A stretch of 64,000 nt of DNA from Gemmatirosa kalamazoonensis (lineage in GTDB: Bacteria > Gemmatimonadota > Gemmatimonadetes > Gemmatimonadales > Gemmatimonadaceae), in contig NZ_CP007128.1 of NCBI RefSeq assembly GCF_000522985.1, positions 4,138,220 to 4,202,219 of the forward strand, in the 5' to 3' direction. Of the stretch, positions 50,206 to 57,038 are shown in pieces (position 1 is the stretch's first letter; the number at the start of each line of letters is the position of its first letter). Position numbers and translations under genes: made by a program. A model generated the notes under the pieces. The model was not told the DNA's origin and did not search any database. It saw nothing but the letters and a program-made list of their open reading frames with translations.

Positions 50206-53007
50206 TCATGCTGGCTGCTGCCACCACATGTGGACGAACCGCTCCGGGTCGTGGCGATCGCCCTGAAGATACACGAACTCCCCACGCGCTCCGGAGAGGA
50301 CGAGCTGCCCGCGCCGTCGCTCGCGGCCGGGCGCCGTCTCGTTCACGATAAGGTCGAACCCGAACGGCACGTTGGGCGGGCCGAGCGCCTCGGGCGGCAC
50401 GATCGCGGTGAGCGCATAGCCGCTCGCGGTGCGGCGCCAGCGCGCGCGCGGCCGCACGCGCTCGGCGGCCGGCGTGACGGGGACGACGCGCACGGCGTCA
50501 CCCGCGCGGTCGTCGGGCACGAGCAGCCAGGCGAAGATCTCGCTCGCCGGCCGCGCGCCGAGCGCGGGCTGCACGTACAGCTGCACGCCGTGCCCGTTGA
50601 TCTCGGCGCGCTCGTTGTCGAGTGGGTTGACCGTGCCCTCCTTCACGAACGTCGGGTGCGGCGTCGTCACCTCGACGTCGACGGTCAACCCATCGGAGCC
50701 GTGCGTCACGGTGACCTCGGACGCGGGGCGCCCCGCCTCCTCCCAGCTCTCCTCCGATCGGCGGTAGTGCGACGCGCCGAGCGAGAACCGAACCGGCTTG
50801 CGGAGCCAGATCGGCGGCCTGGGCATCTCGACGAACGCGACCCCGTGTTCAGCGGTCCCCTTGGCGCGCGGCGTCGCGCCGGCGAGCGTGACCTCGCGCA
50901 CCTGCTCGCCGCGCCGCTGGACCACGCGCCACGCGACGGCCGCCGCGCGATGCTCGTCGCGCCCACCGTCGAGGCGCTCGACGACCACCGCGTCGCCGTC
51001 GACGCGCACGTCGGCGACGGAGCCGCGCGTGTCCCAGACGGTCGTCACGCCGCCGAACGCGCCGCGCTGCCGCACGGCGTGGAATCGCCGCGGCGACCGC
51101 CCGGGCGACGACGGCGCGACCGCGCGCACCAGCGTCGCGGCGTGCGAGGCGGCGACCCACGCACGACACGATGCGCGGTCGCCCCCGGCGTCGTCGGGCG
51201 AGGGCTCGACGGACGAGCGGATCGCGCGCTCGCCTGGCGCGTGCAGCCTAACGACCTGGCCCACCGGGAGCGGCGCGGCGCTCGTATCCAGCAGGAAGTC
51301 GAAGCCGTCCTCGAGCCCCCCTGCACCGCCCGCGTCGTACGCGGCCCATGCGAGCGGCGCGTCGACGTCCGCGTCGACGTGGAGCGGCAGGTCGAGCGTG
51401 ACCTCGCGATCCGCCGTCCACACGAGTCGATCGACGACGTAGCGAGGGCCGACGACCAGCGCGCGCGCGACGCGTACGCCCGGCGAGATCTCCGCGGCGC
51501 CGAGCGCCCAGCCCCAGTCGCCACGCTCGTCGTACGCGTCGAGCACTCCGTCCACCCGCTCCTGCGACTTCCCGTCGACGAGCGGCGCATCGTGCGCGAG
51601 CGTGCTGCGATACCAGTGCAGCGTTCGCTCCACGTACGACCCCGTACCCATGTCGTCGAGCCAGCGCCGCGGGCCATCGGCGAGCAGCAGGTTGAGGCGG
51701 TCGGGGTGTCCGTGGCCGCCGCCGGACGTGCCGTAATCGAGCGCGGCGTAGCGCGCGCCGCCGTCGCGGCGGAAGACGGCGATTCCCTGCGCCGGCAGCA
51801 GCACCGACTCCGGCATCCACGGCTCGGCCGCGGGCAGCTCCGGCCGCGCGTGCAGCAGCGAGCGCCAGCCGAGGTCCGCGCGCGTGAGACGCGTGGGCGG
51901 CTCGTTGCGCTCGCTCTCGGCGGCGGTGCGCCAGCGGCCGGTGTCGCGCCACGGTGCCGGCGCGTCGGGGGCATAGAGCGCCGCGAGCACACCGGCGAGG
52001 CGCGTGTCGTCGCGGCGCGCGAGCCCCAGCTCGCACGACTCCGCCCAACGCCACTGCCGGAGCGAGATGGCCCACTGCGAGTCGCGGCGCGCCGGGAGCG
52101 TGAGGTCGGGGAGCGCGGTGAGGAACGGCGCGACGAACCCCTGCGCGAAGCGATCGAGCAGCTCGGCGGGCAGCGCGATCCCGGCCCGCTCGGCGAGCGT
52201 CACGCCGTACCACAAGCCTCGGTGCGCGAACTGGTGGTAGTTCTCGCCCTCGTACCAGGTACCGTCGGCGAGGAGACCACCCGCGAGATGCGACTCCACG
52301 CCGGAACGTCCCCACACCGCCCCGGTGAACGCGTCGTCGTCGCCGAGCAGCCGCGCGGCGGCGGCGAGGGCGGCGGCGTTCCACACCTGGCGGTTGGACC
52401 GCCCCTCGTCGTACGAGGCGATGAGCGCGCGACTCGGCTCGACGATGCGATCGCGGACGGTGCCGCCTAACGACGTCTCGCCGCGCGCCTCGAGCAGGTC
52501 GGTCGCGATGCAGATCTGGAGCAGCCAGATCGACTCCAGGTACGTGGAGAAGAACGGCCGGGTCGGACCGAGGACGTTGTCGCGATTCGGATAACGCAGG
52601 TAGCGCTCCGCGTACGCCGCGAGCACGTCGCGCGCGAACGCGCCGGCCGCGTCGTCGTCGGTGAGCACCGCGAGCGCCGCGCCGTGCACCGCGCGCTCCG
52701 CGAGCCACAGCTGGTACCAGAAGATCCACCAGCGATGGTGCGCCTCGTCGTCGTAGACGCGGCCGCACACCGGGCACGTGTGCACGAGCGGCGAGAAGGG
52801 GTCGAACCCGAGCAGCGCGCCGTCCGTGGGACAGCGCCCGCCGATGCGCGTCATGCGCGCCTTGTCGCGCGGCACGTCCGGCTCGCGTTCGCGCACGCGT
52901 GCGAGGTCCCGGGCGAGCGACGCGGCGAGCGGCGCGAGCGGCCCCGCGGCGGCGGCCCGACGCTCCGTCACCGACTCCGGCGACAGCAGCAGTCTCGGTT
53001 CGTTCAT
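50206..53007 (-). CDS. heparinase II/III-like polysaccharide lyase with C-terminal CBM9-like domain
   Basis: A 933-residue protein. After about 100 residues with three cysteines (C59, C78, C81; HTCPVCGRVY) comes an alpha-toroid region (ICIATDLLEARG, NRQVWNAAALAAAARLLG, GTWYEGENYHQFAHRGLWYG), then the heparinase beta-sandwich (YAALDYGTSGGGHGHPDRLNL with the catalytic-type Tyr and His), and a C-terminal 200-residue domain like CBM9 sugar-binding modules (VQLYVQPALG, GFDLIVNE). It probably cleaves uronate-containing glycans. No signal peptide is visible, so the substrate is probably an imported oligosaccharide. Start overlaps the solute-binding gene stop as ATGA. Confidence 0.82.
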   Translation of the reverse strand: MNEPRLLLSPESVTERRAAAAGPLAPLAASLARDLARVREREPDVPRDKARMTRIGGRCPTDGALLGFDPFSPLVHTCPVCGRVYDDEAHHRWWIFWYQLWLAERAVHGAALAVLTDDDAAGAFARDVLAAYAERYLRYPNRDNVLGPTRPFFSTYLESIWLLQICIATDLLEARGETSLGGTVRDRIVEPSRALIASYDEGRSNRQVWNAAALAAAARLLGDDDAFTGAVWGRSGVESHLAGGLLADGTWYEGENYHQFAHRGLWYGVTLAERAGIALPAELLDRFAQGFVAPFLTALPDLTLPARRDSQWAISLRQWRWAESCELGLARRDDTRLAGVLAALYAPDAPAPWRDTGRWRTAAESERNEPPTRLTRADLGWRSLLHARPELPAAEPWMPESVLLPAQGIAVFRRDGGARYAALDYGTSGGGHGHPDRLNLLLADGPRRWLDDMGTGSYVERTLHWYRSTLAHDAPLVDGKSQERVDGVLDAYDERGDWGWALGAAEISPGVRVARALVVGPRYVVDRLVWTADREVTLDLPLHVDADVDAPLAWAAYDAGGAGGLEDGFDFLLDTSAAPLPVGQVVRLHAPGERAIRSSVEPSPDDAGGDRASCRAWVAASHAATLVRAVAPSSPGRSPRRFHAVRQRGAFGGVTTVWDTRGSVADVRVDGDAVVVERLDGGRDEHRAAAVAWRVVQRRGEQVREVTLAGATPRAKGTAEHGVAFVEMPRPPIWLRKPVRFSLGASHYRRSEESWEEAGRPASEVTVTHGSDGLTVDVEVTTPHPTFVKEGTVNPLDNERAEINGHGVQLYVQPALGARPASEIFAWLLVPDDRAGDAVRVVPVTPAAERVRPRARWRRTASGYALTAIVPPEALGPPNVPFGFDLIVNETAPGRERRRGQLVLSGARGEFVYLQGDRHDPERFVHMWWQQPA

Positions 53008-54584
53008 CGCGAGCGAACGGTCCATCGCGCGAGCGTCACCAGCTCGCCGCGCAGATCCATGGTGACGCCGTGCAGCCGCGCGCTCAGCCCCTGCACGCCG
53101 CGCGCGTGGTACAGCCACGCCACCGGCACCTCGTCGGCGAGCGCGCGCTGCACCTCGCCCCACGCGTCGCGCCGCGCCGAGTCGCTCGTCGCGGACGCCG
53201 CGCGCGCGAAGCCCGCGTCGAGGCGCGCCGAATGGTAGCCACCGTAGTCGAGCGCACCACCGGCCTGCGACGAGGCAAACATCCCGGCGAGGTGCGCGAG
53301 CGAGAGGTCGCCGGGGATGCCGCTCAGCAGCATGTCGAACGCCCGCTGCCTCGCGCGCGCCGCCGAGAGGAACGCGCCGAGCTCCATCTGCCGGATCGCG
53401 ACGCGGATGCCGCGCGCGCCGAGGTCCGCCTGCACGAGCTGCTCGACCGGATTGTCGCCCGTGGCGACGGTGTACAGCGTGACGTCGAGCGGACGGCCGC
53501 CACGCGCGCGGATGCCGTCGGCGCCCCGCCTCCATCCGGCGGCGTCGAGGAGCGAGTCGGCGAGCCGCACGTCGAGCGGCGCGTGTGGCGGGAGGGCGAG
53601 CGGGTTGTCCGGGGGCACGGCGCCCGCGGCGGGCGTACCGTAGCCGGCGACCGCCGCCGCCACGAGGCGTGCGCGATCGATCGACGCGTTCACCGCACGG
53701 CGCACGCGCACGTCGTCGAACGGCGCGCGACCGGCGTTGAAGACGAGCGCGTACGATTGCAGCACGGGGTACGAGAGCACGCGGAGCGACGGGTCGCGGG
53801 CGGCGAGCGACGCCATGGTCGGCGCGATGCCGGCCGCGTCGAGCTCCCCGCTCACGAGCCCCGCGAACTTCGTCGTCGCCTCGTCGACCACGGCGACGAC
53901 GACACGTCGCAGCCGCGGCGGCCCGCCTAACGATGCGGGGAAGCTCGTGTTCCGCTCGAAGACCCACCGCGCGCCCGCGTCGCGATGGACGAACCGGAAC
54001 GGCCCGTTGCCGAGCGGCGCGGTGGAGAACGGCGCGCGGCGCAGGTCCGCGCGGTCGACCGTCGCGAGGCGGTGGCGCGGCACGATCGGCAGCTCGCACA
54101 GCAGCGCCGGAAGGTCCGGCTGCGCGCTGCGGAAGCGCAGTACGAGCGTCGTGTCGTCGACCACGGAATCGCCCGCGATCGCCGCGGCGTCCGACGCGCG
54201 CGGGTAGCCGACCGCGGGATCGCGGGCGAGGGCCAGCGTGAACGCGACGTCGCGCGCCGTGGTCGGCGCGCCGTCGTGCCAGCGCAGCGCGGGATCGAGG
54301 TGCAGCGTGAGCGTCGTGCGGTCGCCCGACCACTCCCAGCGCCGCGCGAAGTACGGCTGCGGCTGCAGCGCCGAGTCGTAGCGCGCGAGCGTGACGAAGA
54401 GCAGGTATCGCTGCACCTGCCGCGACAGCGGGTGCACGGTGACCAACGGGTTCGCCGACTCGAGGTCCGCGCCCGACGCGATCACGACGGTATCGGCGGG
54501 ACGCGGCGGCGGCGCGCAGCTCGCGAGCACCACGAACGCGCACGCGAGCGCTGCGCTTGCGCCGCCGCGTTCCCGCGTCATCAT
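53004..54584 (-). CDS. ABC-type solute-binding lipoprotein, family 5 (peptide/oligosaccharide)
   Basis: A 526-residue SBP_bac_5 protein. The signal peptide ends in the lipobox VLASCAPPP (about residues 18-26). ADLESANPLVTVHPLSRQV marks the N-terminal lobe, DGAPTTARDVAFTLALARDP the middle, and PFDDVRVRRAVNASIDR the ligand-binding domain. Family 5 proteins bind peptides, nickel or oligosaccharides; the co-transcribed lyase favours a saccharide. The ATG at 54584 faces the permease ATG at 54591 with only 6 bases between them. A GTTAGGC motif encodes Leu-Gly. Confidence 0.9.
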   Translation of the reverse strand: MMTRERGGASAALACAFVVLASCAPPPRPADTVVIASGADLESANPLVTVHPLSRQVQRYLLFVTLARYDSALQPQPYFARRWEWSGDRTTLTLHLDPALRWHDGAPTTARDVAFTLALARDPAVGYPRASDAAAIAGDSVVDDTTLVLRFRSAQPDLPALLCELPIVPRHRLATVDRADLRRAPFSTAPLGNGPFRFVHRDAGARWVFERNTSFPASLGGPPRLRRVVVAVVDEATTKFAGLVSGELDAAGIAPTMASLAARDPSLRVLSYPVLQSYALVFNAGRAPFDDVRVRRAVNASIDRARLVAAAVAGYGTPAAGAVPPDNPLALPPHAPLDVRLADSLLDAAGWRRGADGIRARGGRPLDVTLYTVATGDNPVEQLVQADLGARGIRVAIRQMELGAFLSAARARQRAFDMLLSGIPGDLSLAHLAGMFASSQAGGALDYGGYHSARLDAGFARAASATSDSARRDAWGEVQRALADEVPVAWLYHARGVQGLSARLHGVTMDLRGELVTLARWTVRSR

Positions 54585-54590
54585 CGTCGG

Positions 54591-55574
54591 ATGCCTCTCG
54601 CCGTGCTCGCCCGCAGGCTGCTCACCGGCGTCGTGCTGCTCTGGCTCGTCGTCTCGCTCACGTTCCTCCTCGTGCACCTCGCACCCGGGGATCCCGCGGC
54701 GTTGCTGCTGCCACCGTCGGCGAGCGCCGCCGACGCCGCGCGGCTACGGACACGGCTCGGCCTCGACGCGCCGCTCGGCGTGCAATATGTACGGTGGATC
54801 GGCGGCGTGGCGCGCGGTGACCTCGGCACGAGCGTGGCGCTCGACCGTCCCGTGTCGCGCGTGTTGGGCGACGCGCTGCCGATCACGCTCGGACTGGGCG
54901 CGACATCGCTCGCGCTCACGTTCGTGGTGGGCGTCGCGGTCGGCACCTGGCAGGCGGTGCGGCGGGGACACCGCGACGACCTCGCGCTCACCGTCGCTGC
55001 GACGACGGTGTATGCGGCGCCGAGCTACTGGCTGTCGCTCGTCGCCATCGCGCTGTTCACGTACGGCGCCGCGCGGTGGCACTTCCCGCCGGCGCTGCGC
55101 CTCCCCGCGTTCGGCGTGCGCGATCCGAGCGGGCAGCTCACGGGCGTCGCGGCCACGGTGGATCTCGTGCGGCACGCGGTGCTCCCGGTGCTCGTGCTGA
55201 GCGGCGTCGGCGCGGCCGGCATCGCGCGGTACGCGCGCGCAGCGATGCTCGACGTGCTGGGGGGCGACTTCGTGCGCACCGCACGCGCGAAGGGCGCGCC
55301 GCCGGCGCGCGTGTACGGGCGCCACGCGCTGGCGAACGCGCTGCCGCCGCTCGTGGTGCTGCTCGCGCTCGCGTTCCCCGGCGTCGTGGCGGGATCGGTG
55401 TTCGTGGAGTCGGTGTTCGCGTGGCCGGGGATGGGGCGCGCCATGGTGCAGGCGATCGCCCAGCGCGACTACCCCGTGGTGCTCGGCGCGACGCTGCTCT
55501 ACGCGGCGCTCGTCATCGCCGCGAACCTCGCGGCCGATCTGCTGCTGCCGGCGCTCGACCCGCGACGGCGATGA
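54591..55574 (+). CDS. ABC transporter permease, DppB-type
   Basis: A 327-residue inner-membrane permease of the binding-protein-dependent family with six hydrophobic segments. The APGDPAALLLPPSASAADAARLRTRLGLD stretch (shown in part) near residue 30 and the EAA loop RTARAKGAPPARVYGRHALANAL near 240 are typical of DppB/OppB. It overlaps the second permease by ATGA and is divergent from the solute-binding gene. The ATG at 54591 is chosen; GTG 54601 is an alternative. Confidence 0.92.
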   Translation: MPLAVLARRLLTGVVLLWLVVSLTFLLVHLAPGDPAALLLPPSASAADAARLRTRLGLDAPLGVQYVRWIGGVARGDLGTSVALDRPVSRVLGDALPITLGLGATSLALTFVVGVAVGTWQAVRRGHRDDLALTVAATTVYAAPSYWLSLVAIALFTYGAARWHFPPALRLPAFGVRDPSGQLTGVAATVDLVRHAVLPVLVLSGVGAAGIARYARAAMLDVLGGDFVRTARAKGAPPARVYGRHALANALPPLVVLLALAFPGVVAGSVFVESVFAWPGMGRAMVQAIAQRDYPVVLGATLLYAALVIAANLAADLLLPALDPRRR

Positions 55575-56407
55575 AGGGGCGACGCACCGCGTTGGTCGTC
55601 CCCGCCGTCATGCTCGGCGCGCTCGCCCTGATCGTGCTGCTCGGTCCCCTGCTCTCGCGCGGTGACCCGCTCGGCATCGGCGACGTGCTCGCGACGCGGC
55701 TCATGCCGCCCGGCACCACCGACCGCCTCGGCGCGTTCCACCCGTTCGGCACCGACCGGTTCGGGCGCGACGTGCTGCTGCGCGCGCTGGTGGCCGGACG
55801 GCTGTCGTTAGGCGTCGGCGTCGTCGGGTCGGTGCTCGCCGGCGCGCTCGGGACCGCGCTCGGCGCGTGGGCGGGCTGGCGCGGCGGCACGATCGACCTG
55901 CTCGTCACGGCGGCCGCCGACACGCTGCTCTCCGTGCCGCGGCTCGTGCTGCTGCTCGTGATCGCCGCGCTGTGGGGCCCCGGCACGCTGACGACGGTCG
56001 TCGTGCTCGTCGCCACGGGATGGATGGGCGTCGCGCGGCTCGTGCGCGCGGAGGTGCTCGGCGCGCGCCGTCGCGACTGGGTGGACGCGGCGCGCGCGGT
56101 CGGCGCGCCGCCGGGGCGCATCCTGTGGCGGCACGTCGTGCCGAACGCCGTGGGACCGGCGATCGTCGCCACCACGCTCGGCGTCGGCAACGCGATCCTG
56201 CTCGAGAGCGGGCTGTCGTTCCTCGGCCTCGGCATCCAGCCGCCGGCGCCGAGCTGGGGGAACATGATCGCGGGCGGGCGAGACCTCATCGTGACGGCGC
56301 CGTGGATCGCCGTCACGCCGGGCCTCGCCCTCGTGCTCACCGTGCTCGCGTGTACGCTGCTCGGCGACGCGCTGCGCGACCGGCTCGCCGGCGAGACGGA
56401 GATCTAG
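55571..56407 (+). CDS. ABC transporter permease, DppC-type
   Basis: A 278-residue permease of the DppC/OppC type with six hydrophobic segments. HPFGTDRFGRDVLLRALVAGRLSLGVG near residue 57 and the EAA loop WVDAARAVGAPPGRILWRHVVPN near 170 are diagnostic, as is LESGLSFLGLGIQPPAPSWGNMI near 215. No ATPase gene follows; the next gene is convergent. The transporter must use ATPases encoded elsewhere. A GTTAGGC motif encodes Leu-Gly. Confidence 0.92.
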   Translation: MKGRRTALVVPAVMLGALALIVLLGPLLSRGDPLGIGDVLATRLMPPGTTDRLGAFHPFGTDRFGRDVLLRALVAGRLSLGVGVVGSVLAGALGTALGAWAGWRGGTIDLLVTAAADTLLSVPRLVLLLVIAALWGPGTLTTVVVLVATGWMGVARLVRAEVLGARRRDWVDAARAVGAPPGRILWRHVVPNAVGPAIVATTLGVGNAILLESGLSFLGLGIQPPAPSWGNMIAGGRDLIVTAPWIAVTPGLALVLTVLACTLLGDALRDRLAGETEI

Positions 56408-56415
56408 ACGTCCGC

Positions 56416-56895
56416 CTAACGCACGCGGTCCAGCGTCAGCACGGCGCTCGCCGCGGTCGCGTCGGCGAACAGCCTCACGTCGCCCGTCTCGGCGTCGCGC
56501 TCGTAGCGCTTGCAGTCGACGCGTCCGGCCCACTCCACGCAGAGCTGCCCGAGCCGCCCCGCCGCGCCGGCGACGGCGGGTGTGCGCACCTCCCACGGCG
56601 TGCGGTGGGCGCGGCCGACCTCCACGCGCGCCCGCGCCACGCCCGCGGTGTCGCGCACCGTCACGTTCTCGAGTCGCGAGGCCCCGTCCGCGCTCAGGCG
56701 GAGCAGCGTCACCTCGGTCACCGGCATGCGCAGCCGCGCGCTCGGCCGCAGCCGCTCGGGGACGTCGATGCGGTAGAGCCCCGCCAGCTCGGTGGGGCGC
56801 TCCACGACCCAGCGCGTCGCGCGCGGTGGCGTGGCCGTCGTCGGCACGGTCGCCGCGGCGATGGCGAGTGGAACCAGCATGACGCTGCGAAGCAT
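56416..56895 (-). CDS. secreted protein of unknown function
   Basis: A 159-residue exported protein, not recognised. The signal peptide is MLRSVMLVPLAIAAATVPTTA (about 21 residues, shown in part). The mature part is beta-rich (LYRIDVPERL, VTEVTLLRLS, NVTVRDTAG) and has two cysteines (LCVEW, VDCKRYE) about a dozen residues apart that may pair. I chose the ATG at 56895, preceded by AGGAG (56905-56909), over an upstream ATG. Its TAG stop lies inside a GTTAGGC motif, 8 bases from the stop of the convergent permease gene. Confidence 0.6.
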   Translation of the reverse strand: MLRSVMLVPLAIAAATVPTTATPPRATRWVVERPTELAGLYRIDVPERLRPSARLRMPVTEVTLLRLSADGASRLENVTVRDTAGVARARVEVGRAHRTPWEVRTPAVAGAAGRLGQLCVEWAGRVDCKRYERDAETGDVRLFADATAASAVLTLDRVR

Positions 56896-56991
56896 CGCGG
56901 ATCTCTCCTGTGTGAGGGTGCGCCAGGAGCGTAGCACGGCGCCTCGCGCGGCGCGTTGCGCGACGGTGAGCCCCGAATGACGATGCGATGA

Positions 56992-57018
56992 GGCGTTCGT
57001 TACGATTGCATGAACGCC
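56992..57018 (-). terminator. 7-bp hairpin after the alpha-mannosidase gene
   Basis: GGCGTTC (56992-56998) pairs with GAACGCC (57012-57018) around a 13-base loop, 21 bases beyond the GH38 stop codon on the minus strand. A copy of GTTAGGC (57026-57032) lies between the stop and the hairpin. Confidence 0.4.
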
Positions 57019-57038
57019 GGGCGGTGCCTAACGACGGG

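Noticed and set aside
50206-54543. Single 1,445-residue minus-strand protein
   Set aside because: The first part is an out-of-frame shadow of the solute-binding protein; the heparinase starts at 53007 by ATGA overlap.
37695-57018. GAACGCC stems in three hairpins as a conserved element
   Set aside because: The hairpins at 37695, 38396 and 56992 share only this heptamer; with so GC-rich a genome three cases are not enough.
57026-57032. Stop codon of the alpha-mannosidase inside GTTAGGC
   Set aside because: The true frame ends at TGA 57039-57041; the TAG in the motif belongs to a shadow frame.
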